Below, piece by piece: positions 48,970 to 61,212 of a DNA stretch of 64,000 bases. How positions within the stretch are numbered: the stretch's first letter is position 1; each line of letters begins with the position of its first letter. Location: assembly GCA_029721515.1 (NCBI GenBank), contig CM056563.1, positions 23,930,954-23,994,953 of the forward strand, read 5' to 3'. A model generated the notes under the pieces. The model was not told the origin of the DNA. It did not search any database and worked only from the letters and a program-made list of their open reading frames with translations. This stretch comes from Synanceia verrucosa. Its lineage: Eukaryota; Chordata; Actinopteri; Perciformes; Synanceiidae. Made by a program: the position numbers and the translations under genes.

Positions 48970-50411
48970 ACTCCTAATTTATACCCAGTAGTCAAAATTC
49001 ACTGTTCAGGACTTTAATATTTAATTTTTCTTTTGTGGACCTTAAACATGAGCTTTAAGTGAATAAACATAAATCAAATTAAGTAATATATTCCACATGA
49101 CTGCAAGTTGATGGCAAAGTGACACAGGAGAATCATTTATAAAAAGATCACAGACGAATATGTGGACAAACCTTCTGACGACAAAAACAACATCCAGCAA
49201 CAAACTATGTGCTGTTACGACTTCACCAACAAGCTGCATTTGTCACCACTTCCTCAGAAATGTAACCGTACCAAAAAAAAAAAAAAAAGCCACACAAAAA
49301 GTTTAAAAAAAAAGCAGCAATCAGCTGGTCTACCATTTTTCATTAAAAGGTGAGGCTGCCTTCGGCGTCTGTCGCCCTGATTTGATCTCAAGTTCAATTT
49401 GATTTCTGTCTTGCTGTCATTGGTTTAACACTGACCAGTCCGTCGGGGAGAGCAATGAAGTTAGTAATTCATCTCAGAAAAGGGCAGTGTCAGACCCAGC
49501 CAATCGCTAAATATAATGTGCCGCCAGCGATTCGTGGGATCTGGAAAGCAGGCTCACCTTTGACCTTTGGCCTTTTTTGAAATGGGCAACCTTTGCTGGG
49601 TGACCCGTTTGAATCCCCACCTGCTGGGAAATGTGTCTGGGGCACATGAATGGGGAAGACATTAGTTGCTACTGTCATTATGTCCTTGCTCCAGTGTTAT
49701 AACATGCATGCTTTTCTCTCTGAAGAAACAATATTTCTAGAAATAATACTCATATTTGCAGCAGAAATCTTCTTCTTTTGACCAGAACTGTATTTTGAAG
49801 AAAGCTTAGATGGGGTCAAAGAATATGGCCAGAACAGGGGGGCAGATTAAACCCTCCTCTTCCTCAACAGAAGTGCTGTGAAGCCACTGCATGGCCTCAG
49901 GGTTTGGGGTGGTGGTGTAGGGGCTTGATTATAATGATTGGCACCTGTGAAAGAGGGCTCGGGCAAGTGCACGGACCATATCAAAGAGGATCAGCCGGGG
50001 CACGGTGTGACCTGACTTTTATTAGGTGCCAAAATGAAATGGTCGCTCTATAGCCCTTCAAGAAATCATTTAACCAGTCACAGCTGAGAGAAATCCACGC
50101 ATGCATGCACACGCTCACACTCATGACAGTCAAGCAAATATCCTTTATTGTACACTAAAGAACAAAGGTTGATGGTATACATGAAATGCATGTGTTGAAG
50201 GTGGGGAGTGAGTTGTTATTGAAAAGTTGTGTCAATGTGAATCACCTCAGATGGTGCAGAAATTATGTCACATTCAAATAAAATGTCAAAGCCAAGATTT
50301 GAGAGTGACCTTATGGGGATAGCAGTACACATTTTATAGTATATGCACAACTGAAGTTGTTCTTTTTCAGCTTATTGACTGAATTGATATTAAAAATGAA
50401 AAGTTAGTTAA
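48970..50411. other. unique non-coding DNA
   Basis: An A-run at about 49274-49288. The short frames at 49042-49678 have no domain. Confidence 0.5.
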
Positions 50412-51305
50412 TAAAAACATTATTTACAAGATTAAAGTTGTAATTTTATGAGATTAAAGTCATAATATTCTGACCTGTGGAACCACGGAAAACATTACGA
50501 CTTTATTCTTGTAAATTTACGACTTTATTCTTGTAAATTTACGACTTTAGTCTTGTAAATTTACAACTTTAGTCTTGTAAATTTACGACTTTATTCTTGT
50601 AAATGTACGACTTCATTCTTGGAAAATTTACAACTTTAGTCTTGTAAATTTACGACTTTATTCTTGTAAATGTACGACTTCATTCTTGGAAAATTTACAA
50701 CTTTAGTCTTGTAAATTTATGGCTTTATTCTTGTAAATTTACGACTTTCTTCTTGTAAATTTACGACTTTATTCTAGTAAATCTACAACTTCATTCTTGT
50801 AAATTTACGACTTTATTCTTGTAAATCTACGACTTTATTCTTTTAAATCTCCAACTTTATTCTTATAAATTTAGGACTTTATTCTAGTAAATCTACAACT
50901 TCATTCTTGTAAATTTACGACTTTATTCTAGTAAATCTACAACTTCATTCTTGTAAATTTACGACTTTATTCTTGTAAATCTACGACTTCATTCTTGTAA
51001 ATTTACGACTTTATTCTAGTAAATCTACAACTTCATTCTTGTAAATTTACGACTTTATTCTTGTAAATTTACGACTTTATTCTTGTAAATCTACGACTTC
51101 ATTCTTGTAAATTTACGACTTTATTCTAGTAAATCTACAACTTCATTCTTGTAAATTTACGACTTTATTCTTGTAAATCTACAACTTCATTCTTGTAAAT
51201 TTACGACTTTATTCTTGTAAATCTACAACTTCATTCTTGTAAATTTACGACTTTATTCTTGTAAATTTACGACTTTGTTCTCATAAATAATGACTTTATT
51301 CTCAA
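50412..51305. repeat. 22-bp minisatellite, about 37 units, with an inverted leading arm
   Basis: The main array (50497-51305) repeats the unit ACGACTTTATTCTTGTAAAT plus TT. A variant with CTAG in place of CTTG occurs at 50774, 50884, 50928, 51016 and 51126. Spacings are 110, 44, 88 and 110, all multiples of 22, so the phase is kept and a 5-unit (110-bp) higher-order repeat is present. Before the array, 50428-50470 holds two diverged units in the reverse orientation (GATTAAAGTTGTAATTTTAT, then GAGATTAAAGTC), separated by a 26-base spacer. The unit is 22 bp, so it does not keep a reading frame. Confidence 0.95.
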
Positions 51306-53844
51306 AGTCCTGTAAAAAAAAACATTATCAATGTGGCCCTCATACTCCGTCATAAAAAATAGCTCTTGTATAAAATGTATATTTATTTTCAAACACTACA
51401 CACGTTTAGGATCACAATTATAGATGCTTTTTTCTCTCACATGAAACCCACTCTCCATGCTCACCTCCTCTCATTGAACAGAACTGGATTGACCTCAACG
51501 AGTCCATTTTCTTTGCATCTCGTCTGGTGGCTGGAAGCCTGGACTTGTGCTCAAATGGCCCTCAGTTTGCTCATAACAAATATTTCCTGTCACTTAGCAC
51601 CACCATCTCTCTGTTACCATGTCCTCATCTGTTGTGTCTCCACATCGGCCGAGCCTGCCGTCCCCTTGAGGGACCGCTTCACTCATGACTTCCACTGTTG
51701 TGTGTCGGCAGTCCTCTGCCTTTTGCACAAACATATCGATCACTTCCACCTCTCCTCCTTTGTCACCTTTTCTGTCCTGGGCTAAAAATACACATCCGCC
51801 GACGACCACCTCCAATCCTCTCTCCTTCATCCTTTGACCCCTCTCCTTTTGGTTTTAATCCTTTTCGTATTTCTGGATAAAATATTTGTTTCATTAAAAT
51901 CCGTCTTGTAACCTCCTGAAGACTTCAGATACTATCGCTGCTATCCTGACGTCAGAGGACCTCCTGTGCATTTTGGATTCCTTTGTGAATCTTCAAATAA
52001 ATGCTGATTGCTGTGTAATAAGGCTCCTATAGCTCATAAAAAACATGACAGCTCCTAGATGTTTACAGAGCCGGGGACTTTGCGAGGGTCAATAAAAGGA
52101 AATTGCTGCTCAAAGGAGCTGTGGGAGTTTGACTTAAGACACACAACTCCAACTATGACCTGATCAAAACAAAAATAAATAAAGAACACAGGCCCGAGCA
52201 GCGACAGAGAAAGTCCATCACCAGTGTTTCATTGCCAGTCTTGTGCCCAAAAAGTGTCTTAACTCTGCCCTCGTTTACCCTCGTTGATGAAATCTCATCT
52301 GTGATCCTCTTATCTCTTTGACAAGACTGACAATAACAAGCGTGAAGGTCACTGCAAAGACACTGCTTTACTCTTGAAATAACAAGTTTGGGGTTTCATA
52401 AGACTGAAGTAGCGGCAATAATGTCCAGATCAGTGGACCACACGCATACCCTCGACAGTACAAGGAAGGTCTATTTGCAAGAGGCTTTCGGAAGGTCACG
52501 GCGGTGAGGCCGAGACTGAAGTGTCTCAATCAAAGCAGTGCAGCGGGAGGGTCACATGATGACCAGTGGCGTCTGCTCCTGAGGGTACTTAACCCTGGAT
52601 GAGTACCTAATGGAGGGAGTCATCCAGAGCAGATTCACCTAACCCATTTAAATAGGCATCCACTCACAAAATGCATGGAGAATCTTGGAGCTGCTGAGTG
52701 CTACGAAGCCAAAGGTGCTATTAAGGAGACAAAATAACACTCCACAATATCCACAGATAGTGCACTGGTGCAGATTTAGATCTTGGGGAGCGTGACATGA
52801 ACAAAAGACAGACGACAAACTCAAAAATTAAACCTTTGAAGTGTCAAATATGCATGACGCGTCAAGAGTATCCTGACACTGACAGCAGTCATTGTAGAAA
52901 AAAAAAATGGGGATAAACATGCAGTAAAAAAAAAACTAGCCAACACATTAAATGCGATCGCGCCGTAACGAAAAGCGAGCAGTGATAATAATAAGCTCTG
53001 ATGGGGCCCTCTTATGGCCCATCGATTTCCAATAGCTGAGATCATAGAAAGCTGGGGGGGTAATTACACTGTGCAAGCAGAGGTCGTCCTGAGCAAATAT
53101 CATTATCATCAGATTAGAATGAAAGGCTGGAGCGGGTCGAGCTCGCCGGGGGTGAAGGAGACCCAGAGGAGAAGCTTCTCGGCACACATCTCTGACCCTT
53201 CATCTGTCTCAATGTCCCCACCTTGCTCCCAACTCCACGGGTCAGCCCTACATCACACTGACACAAACAAGGGGAAAAGGAGGGGGGGCGGCAGGTCACC
53301 GAGGCGCAACCATTCATCAGTGAGAGACAAGGCGTATGATGAGAGTGATAGCTCAGAGTAGCAAACACATAAACAAGAGCACAACACCAACTGGAAGGTG
53401 CAGAGCTGATAAGACGCTACAGCGGGAGGCTGAATCATGGAAGACACTCTGGAGGGGGCGATTGATGAAAATGTTTGGATTATTTGTAGGCAGTTTGGGA
53501 GGGGCTACCCCCCTCCTTGCACGCAAAATCTTTGTTAACCTGTCATCCATCCACCAGTAGTCGAGAGAGAGCGCTAGGGCAGAATATGTTATTCTCATTG
53601 CTCCTTTATCTGGGATCTATGACCATGGTAGCTGTGCCATGTATCGATAAATCCATGATGCCGATCATGATGCTGGAGCAGCAAACACACATCTGTATTT
53701 CTGACTTTTTTTCTGGCCGAAAGAGTTGAAACAAATCAGGTCCGTCCCACATTAGAAATTAGCGAACAGCCTCATGATTATGGGTAAAAGGTAGCTGTGG
53801 TTGTGAATGAAGGAAGAGCTGCAAAGTTTCTCTGTGTAAGTCAT
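51306..53844. other. unique non-coding DNA
   Basis: The longest frames (139 codons at 51366-51785 and 115 codons at 53014-53361) overlap frames on the other strand and have no recognisable domain. A-runs at about 52898-52906 and 52925-52934. Confidence 0.5.
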
Positions 53845-53852
53845 ATCAATAC

Positions 53853-54203
53853 TGGGCGTGGGAAAAATATTGATATGGCAATATATTGTGAGACTTTTCT
53901 GATATAGTATCGTTTTTTTAATGTTTTGATGTTTTAATGTAGTAATGTTTTTGGCGACTGGAAATCCAGAACGACTTTTTGAAGTAAGGGTGTGTATGTA
54001 TGTATGTATATATAAATATATGTATGTATGTATATATAAATATATGTATGTATATATAAATATGTGTGTACACACACATATGTACTGTACATCAACGCAA
54101 CTTCTGAGTGAACTATGTAGAATATCGCAATATATCATCGTATTGAGACTCAAGTATCGCGATACGGATCATATCGTGAAGTCCTTTCTAAAATGCACCC
54201 CTA
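53853..54203 (-). mobile_element. hAT-type MITE (copy G)
   Basis: 351 bp with left end TGGGCGTGGG and right end GCACCCCTA, flanked by the perfect 8-bp duplication ATCAATAC (53845-53852 and 54204-54211). The centre has been replaced by three tandem units of a GTATGTATATATAAATATAT-type repeat at about 53995-54062. The family's CGATA arms are recognisable on both sides. The 96- and 133-codon frames here are repeat translations. Confidence 0.92.
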
Positions 54204-54211
54204 ATCAATAC

Positions 54212-55603
54212 ACATTAACATTTATTGAAGACTGATTTCTTGATTATTCAATTCAAATTCAGATGAACTGTTTCTATCTTTGTTTTTATGACAGTATCAG
54301 AGTTTTTGTATCCAGATTTATTCTTAAACACTTTATTATCTTTTGGTTCTTATCTCTGCACTACGTTTATATTTATATGTTTCTATGTCATGCACAAAGA
54401 TACCAAATTAAATTCCTTGTTTGTGAAATCTTATCTAACTTGTTTCTAATTCTGATTCTGATGTCAGAAATGGCGTTTATATTTGCATCTTCAAATTGTT
54501 CATGTTGTCTGGCAACCATCAATCCAAAATGTATTATAAATCATTTAAAACTCAACATGAAATTTAAGAAGCTATAGCCTTTACTTAATATAGTAATGTA
54601 ATGTATTTATTTTATATCTAAGATAGATATTGTAATTATTGTGTTCAGTCACTGATTTCATATCTACCATTAAATAGACAAGTCTTTTTATTCTGCATTC
54701 ACTTCAAGTATCAGCTTCCTGTTTGGTTCATCAGTTATGCCATTTTTTATGAATAACACAACGCATGCATGGAAAGTACAAGGAAAACTGGCAGTGCATA
54801 TCTAGTTTTGATTGTAACTGTCGGGGTCTGACCCTATCAAAATAAAAAAAGAATAGAGAAAAGATTCGGCAGGAAAATGCACATTTTCAAAGGCGCATAC
54901 ATTAAAGGCAGAATGTGGTTCAAACGAAGTGTGCAGAGTAGATGAGGAGGTGGGTGGGAGTCCCAGCAGGAGGCCTCCCCTCACCCTGGGTGCTCCTCCA
55001 CAGATCGTGGTGTAGCCCAGCAGAGAGCCGCTGTGACGGGCCGCTGACGTCTCTATCGGCGGCGCTCGGTGTGGGAGCTGGCCCAGACCAGCGACATTAA
55101 CATAAACAAGGCGTGCTGCTGGGGTCCGCCTGTCAGGGGCTGTCACCACCGAGGACAGAGGAGAGACGCCTCTGCATTAACCTCCAGGCTTATCTCACTC
55201 TCTGTGCGTCCCGCAAAAAAAAAAAAGTGGGGATTAGTGCTCAGTCAGGAATTGCTTTTAGGTCCTTGTCACTCCTGCACGATTATTGAACTCCCTCTTC
55301 TGTACTCACACCATTATTCTCATCCTTCTCTGCCACTTTCCCAAAGAGAGGGAATCCCTGGGGTTTGGAAACAGCAACCAGCCGCATGTGAGTCTCTGAG
55401 TTTAGTGATAAGTTGTGTTTCCAATGAAACTGATCTCAAAATTAAATTCGTATTAGGTAAACACTCCATCATGAGTACGGATTAAAACAGACGGGTGTGA
55501 AACATGCCTAAAGATGATATGACCAGACCCTAAATACAGTGGACCGTTAGCAGCATGATGCTCAACCAATTAACGAGCAGCTATGGTCAAAAACATCCTC
55601 AGA
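54212..55603. other. unique non-coding DNA
   Basis: 54900-55170 is GC-richer with several CpGs. The 115-codon minus frame at 54802-55149 and the 138-codon plus frame at 55069-55485 overlap and have no recognised domain. A possible splice donor (CCCAGG before GTGAGG, minus strand, near 54980) was noted, but no matching exon could be defended. Confidence 0.45.
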
Positions 55604-56060
55604 TAGGGTTCCTGCACTATTTTAAAAGACAAATTTAATACTTTTTAAGACCTCGACAAAAAAAGGTCATAATTTCTTTGGTAGAAAATAGTCGATTTAT
55701 TGTCGAGCCCAACCAATATGGAGCTTTTCAGGCCGATGCTGACATCAATGTTTAGCAGAAAAAAAATCCAATAAACGATTAATTGCCTATAATAATTTTT
55801 TATGCTTTTATTTCAGCCCTTTCACACTTGCAACAATGATATAAACTGATGTCATAACACTTTTTTTCTACAACTTTAATTTCACAACTTTCAAGAACGA
55901 AGAAGTGAACTTTGTGAACAAAATAATGTAATCTCTCAATACTGTGATTTCCTATTGGCATTAAACGCACCATCTGGAAATTTAAGACCTACAGCAAATT
56001 TACGGTAAATTTAAGACAATTTAAGACCTTAAATACCTTTAAGGAACTGCAGGAACCCTG
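55604..56060 (+). mobile_element. CAGGGTTC-ended non-autonomous element (copy T3)
   Basis: 457 bp, the longest copy of family T. Left end TAGGGTTCCTGCACTATT, right end GCAGGAACCCTG. The body shares CATCTGGAAATTTAAGACC-type text with T1 and T2. The right end is the best preserved of the three and shows the inverted relation to CAGGGTTCC. Flanking octamers do not match. Confidence 0.72.
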
Positions 56061-57600
56061 GCGATGCAGACAGCGGGTAAGTCCTGGATCTGGACCAGGT
56101 CTTGTTTATATGGTAGTGGTCCTGTGAAGACCTCTGTACTCTGCACTAATACTCATACAAATTACTGAGCGTCCACTGGTTCAGTTTCTCCTGCAGTTTA
56201 AAGCGTTACAAAGAATATGTCCAAGGTTCACAAACAGAAAGCACAAAAAGCATTGAGTAGATGTGACAATCGACAAGTATTCAGAATGATCCAGAATCAT
56301 CTCCATGACAATACTTCTATGTCGACAGGTTCAACAGTTAAATAGAATTGAATATTTTGGAAATAAACCAATGCTTTTCTGAAAATTCGGACTGAGTGCT
56401 TATTCAGGAGTTGAATAAAAAGCTCAGTGGATTAAGTGGACAGTAAGGGAAAAGTTAACTCAAGGTCTACTTAGCTTCTTGAAGCCGGTGAAACTTGAGA
56501 AAAGATTTGCTAAACCACTGTTTCTGGGGTCAGGAGTTAACTTCCACACTTTGTGTAAAAGTTTCTTTTCTTGTCTTTTTACCCATGCTGTCTTATTTCA
56601 AGGTAACTTTTTTTTTGTCAAGAGACAATTTCTTTCTTTCACGGGAGGGACTCTCCTGAACTTTAGCTGAACAGTATGGAGAATGACTTTCTTTCACCTC
56701 CATCACTGCCAAGCCAAAACTACACCACCGCTGCCTAAGTATTCCTTCTTGACATCCCTGCGTCGGCGATTTCCGTGTCCTCGGCTTCGGGGAGGTGCAC
56801 GCTCCCGTGTCACCGACGATGATGTAGCGTGAAAGGTAAAAGATGTTCCAACCGCAACAACAGCCTGAAGGACGTCTACTTCACTGACAGGAAAAGTAAA
56901 CAGCAGTTAAGTTCTTCCTCCTCTCCGCCCTCCTCTTCCTCAGTCGGTACGACCGAATGGCTCCCAGCCAAACAAAAGATGGCTGCAACATTGTGAGAGT
57001 CTAATCCATATCTCCAGACCTCAGGCCTAATCAAACGGACTGAATGTAGGGAAGGAGTCAATAGCTGCTTAATTACTAACGAGAGTAATGACAATAACAA
57101 TCACATTCCTTTCCGGCTGACGTAATTAAGGGAGGCATGAAAGGCACACCGAGGGAGAGCCGCCTCCGAGCAGGGCAGCAATTAGGGCAGGAGCTGAGCA
57201 GGCAGCTTGTGGCAAAGGCATGAGACGAGCTGCAAAACACTGTCTCAGCCTTGTCTTTCGTCTAACACCTTGTCCTCCTTTCAGGCATCAGTATCATCAG
57301 TTGGTGCCATACTCTGACAGCGCCGGGCTTCATTATATCCGTCCTGCCCATCGGTGGTGCGAACGCCGTGTTGTTCAAGCGGCTTCCTCCAGCAACGTCG
57401 CTGGCGGCTGCCATGTTTAATGACCCTCCTCCTCCTGTATCCAGCACTCAGTAGGCACAGCGTGAGACGTGGGGAAACACTCAATTTCTGTAATGGCTTG
57501 AAATGGAGTAAATATCACTCGCCCCCCTGCATTTGTTACTCATTCAAGCCCCGTTATCACTCGCTGCCTAATTTCCTGGTGCACTGACAAAGGCAGAGGG
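56061..57600. other. unique non-coding DNA
   Basis: 57180-57480 has overlapping 61-77 codon frames in four frames, none recognised. (CCT)n-type pyrimidine text near 56923-56940. Confidence 0.5.
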
Positions 57601-57880
57601 CGTTTCCATGGAGAGGGAACCCTTGCGGTTTTCATGCTTCTCTCAACTTGGCACTCTGTTCATTTCACAGCAATTATACTGAGTCATTCCACACGTTCTG
57701 CCACAGAACTCAAGGGAAGGACCTTTCAGCTAATTGCTTTCAAATGGAAATAAAAAATAATCACACGGCTACTTTGTCAAAATGACTCCTGTTATGCAGC
57801 ATTTGGTATGGGAAATTGATGTGGGATTCCTTTTAATGCCCCATTTACAACACCTCCCGCTCTATTTCCAGATGAAAACC
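57601..57880. promoter_or_regulatory. candidate conserved non-coding element (hypothesis)
   Basis: A 280-bp stretch with no simple repeat and no open frame. Motif-like cores include TAATTG at 57731-57736, TTTCAAATGG after it, AATAATCACA near 57758, and CATTTGGTATGGGAAATTGA near 57802. The even, non-repetitive AT-leaning texture resembles vertebrate developmental enhancers. No conservation data are available here. Confidence 0.3.
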
Positions 57881-58643
57881 TTCCTTTAAATGCATTTGGG
57901 ATGAAGTCCTGACATTGAACGCACCATGATTCTTCACTTTCTCACAAACAAACTACTTTTTTTTTTTTACCTCCCAATGTTTGGGTCTATTTTTGCAGGA
58001 GCAGCTGTGTGAAATTCACCAGTCAACATATAAATGCTGTTATTTATTATGACATTAATATTTCATGATGTGTTTCACAGTTATTGACTTTGTTGTTGTG
58101 TCCATATAGCACACAAGCTTTTTTCTGTCTTGTTTATGTGACTTTGCCAGGGTCTGGGAAGCAGAAAAAGGAATTTTCCTCCCGCTAATAGACACTGCTC
58201 CACTCAGGAAAATAAAGATTGGACGGCGTGCTGCGTACAGTAATTGAAATGAGTAGTCCAGCCACAAAGTGTCTGTTGCCACATCAATCATGGATGAGCT
58301 GCCAACGTGTGTTCAATATTCTTGTAAAACACTCTCGACGCTTACTGGAAAACGGCTGCTGACGAACAAACCGAGCCTGAAACGCTTCAAGTGGACTGTG
58401 AAGACACGTCCAGTGGACATCCAGGGTTAGCGACGCTAACGTCAGTCATGCTTTGTTTTAGTTCAGGCACTGTGAAGGCCACATCGGTAGGCACTAGGGG
58501 TCCTTAGTAAACGATAATACACAGGAAGTAGAGTCTGTTTACAGATGAATTTTCTCAAGTTGCGAACTCTGGAAATGGGTGAGTAAATGAGAGTATTTCA
58601 TCCCAGAAATAAGGTCAAATATGTAAAAAACAGCACTTCCCCT
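57881..58643. other. unique non-coding DNA
   Basis: A T-run at about 57957-57968 and otherwise unremarkable. The 78-codon minus frame at 58055-58291 has no domain. Confidence 0.5.
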
Positions 58644-59091
58644 TTAACTCTTTGAGTGCCAAATACGAGTATGTTCGTCTTTTAAAATAAAACGCTTGAC
58701 TGCCAGAAACAAGGGTACTCCTCTTTCCTCTTTTCGGCAGCAGGCACAAGAGGGCGCTCTCACACAGCCTGTGAGTAATGTTGGGGCTTCTGGGAGATGT
58801 AGTCAGAGCATAAAGAGACGGTATACACCACAGAGATCAAAACAGGAAGTGGAGACGATCGAGATTAGAGAGCAAAACAAATCTGGAAAAAAAGTGGTGA
58901 TTTTGGTGAAAGTGTCCTCTACTCTACCTCTGATAAAACAAGAATGGAACAAGGTAAAAACAAACATTTTTTTCATGATGAAATAGAGAGTCTCTTCTTT
59001 CATTTGAGCTATTCAGTGTTTTCAGAGACATAGTACAAAATATTCTGTGGGTCTAGAAATATGACTCAAAATGGACAAAAATGCTGGACTG
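58644..59091 (-). mobile_element. TTAA-family element (copy S3)
   Basis: Begins with TTAA at 58644-58647 followed by CTCTTTGAGTGCCA, the family terminus. It continues through the shared body in reverse orientation (GGGAGATGTAGTCAGAGCAT and on) to the ATGGACAAAAATGCTGG phrase near 59090. The opposite terminus is lost. The 66- and 96-codon frames here are the same repeat-encoded frames seen in S1. Confidence 0.72.
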
Positions 59092-60759
59092 TTTTTCCAA
59101 ACATTAGTCAGATATTTTATCGGTGATCTGACCTAAAGCCATGAGAAAAACCAGACAACCTTCACTTCTGTAGAAAGAAACACCAAAATAACACTCATAC
59201 ATTGCCTATATTTCAGCTCCACAACTATTAGTCTGTAACTGAGATACCCACCAGCAAATCAAGCATTGTAATATGAACTGCGGCGGGCTATTCTTTCGGG
59301 TTTAGCGAGCCTCGTATTTTTGGTGTTTGAAGGCAGGCAGGCGGGCTGAGTGGTTGCTGATGTGTTGACGTATGGTGGGAGGCAGGAAGAGGCAGCTGCT
59401 GTTCATCTCCATGAGAGGAAGGCCACTCTGAGAGGATGAGGAGGATGAGTGGAGAGGGGCCTTTCAGAAGATCTCTGAGTCAGAGCGAGTGGGGAGGCAT
59501 CGGGATATTATTAGGGAGGTGTGCCTGCTGCCCTGCTATTACGACTGAAATAAACGCTTACTGAAGGTACACCTGCCCCGCGTTGTTTCATCTGCTGCTA
59601 CATGTGAGATGTGAAAGAGATCTGATGCTGTTAAACCCATAATTCCCATCAGATTACGGAGCTAATGACACTTTTGATTGTTGTGAAAGAGACAAAGGGC
59701 AGCAGGATGAAACCTGTTCACCACAGGCACATAATAATGAAGCCGCTGGCCACCAGAGAGAGGGAGATTTAGAAAAGTGAGGAATGAGGAGTTAATAGTT
59801 AATTCTATTATCTCCTTGTCTTCAGGTACACTTACAATATAGGACAGAGCCTCTAATAAAAGAAACCCAACTGAAGGCCTGCTTTTATATTCCACCACAG
59901 ACTGTATTATCTCATATGAAACAGCCACGCTGCACTTAATCTCTAGTTTAAATGCACTTAAATAAATGATTGAATGTATAGCAGAGGAACCCAAATGTCA
60001 CTGATGAGCTCCTTTTTGAAGCTTTGTTTAAAACATAAAAGGCAGAAGTGAAAATGCTAATGAATTGTCTGAGGAGTGGAAGATCAGAGGAGCCAAACGA
60101 ATTTCATATCACACCTAAAGACCTGGCATTTAATTAAAGTGGCCTGAAAAATGGCTGCCTGCTCGGCTGACAACAGTTTCTCTTGAAGCAAATTAAAGAA
60201 ATCAATTACTGCCGCGCGAAAAAGTGTAATGCCAGCACACTGGAGCCCCACGGCGTCACAATGAGACACCGGGCCAAGGGGAGAGGAGCGAGGAGCGAGG
60301 AGGAGGAGGGCGCCTCCGCCGCCACATCTGACTGGCTCGGCTACAGAGTTTATCACGTCAACCTGTTACAGGCAACAGAGCCTGAAAGGGCCCACGCGCT
60401 GGAATGAAGCCGCAAATCAGCCGAGCTGCCTCCACAAGCCTGAGCCTCCTCCACGCTGCTCCCAGCTCTTACTCATTCTCTCACCTTAACGCCGCCTCTC
60501 TCTGTCTCACACATATGGTCCACATGCTCGGGTTAGACATATTTCACAGCAACAATGGCCGTTTACTACGCGCTGCACCTGCATGTCGGCTCATCAGTGT
60601 TACCCACAGCTAATATGAAAAAAACTGGTTAAAGACATCTGTTAACTGTTAACAACTGCAATGCAAATATATTGTTCTATTATAAATATGTTGCATGTTT
60701 TTATTTATACATCATCAAGCCCTGAGCTAAAGGCTACATGCTAATGTCAATATGCAGTG
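59092..60759. other. unique non-coding DNA with one candidate regulatory stretch
   Basis: 60041-60260 is non-repetitive, has AATGCTAATGAATTG and TTAATTA (60130-60136) homeodomain-type cores, and might be a conserved non-coding element. GGAGGAGGAGG-type text follows near 60295-60310. The 110-codon minus frame at 59662-59994 is unrecognised. Confidence 0.4.
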
Positions 60760-61212
60760 TTAACTCAATGAGTGCCAGCCGTTTTATAAAACAGCCGTTT
60801 TATAAATGACTCTGAAAACACTGAATAGCTCAAATGAAAGAAGAGACTCTTTATTTCATCATGAAAAAAATGTTTGTTTTTACCTTGTTCCATTCTTGTT
60901 TTATCAGAGGTAGAGTAGAGGACACTTTCACCAAAATCACCACTTTTTGTCCAGATTCTGTTTGTTTTGCTCTCTAATCTCGATCGTCTCCACTTCCTGT
61001 TTTGATCTCTGTGGTGTATACTGTCTCTTTATGCTCTGACTACATCTCCCAGAAGCCCCAAAATTACTCACAGGCTGCGGAAGACTGCAATTGGCAACCT
61101 GCTGCCGAAACTCTGACGTCGAAATACATCAATCAGATGTTAAATGATGTTGAAATACGTCAATCAGATGTTAAATAATGTTGAAATACGCCAATGGCAC
61201 TCAGTGAGTTTA
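60760..61212 (+). mobile_element. TTAA-family element (copy S4), both ends present
   Basis: 453 bp. The left end is TTAACTCAATGAGTGCCA and the right end is TGGCACTCAGTGAGTTTA. Fifteen of 18 bases are inverted-repeat matched, and the right TTAA has mutated to TTTA. The body matches S1. Near the right end a 31-bp unit containing GAAATACGTCAATCAGATGT is repeated about 2.5 times (about 61120-61190). TTAA borders are the piggyBac signature, so a piggyBac-type MITE is inferred. Confidence 0.75.

Noticed and set aside
50497..51305. CRISPR-like appearance of regular repeats
   Set aside because: The units are contiguous 22-mers with no unique spacers, and the genome is a vertebrate's. It is a minisatellite.
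54802..55149. 115-codon minus frame in GC-richer DNA with a possible splice donor near 54980
   Set aside because: No recognisable domain in any frame, a competing long frame on the plus strand, and no acceptor that gives a convincing exon.
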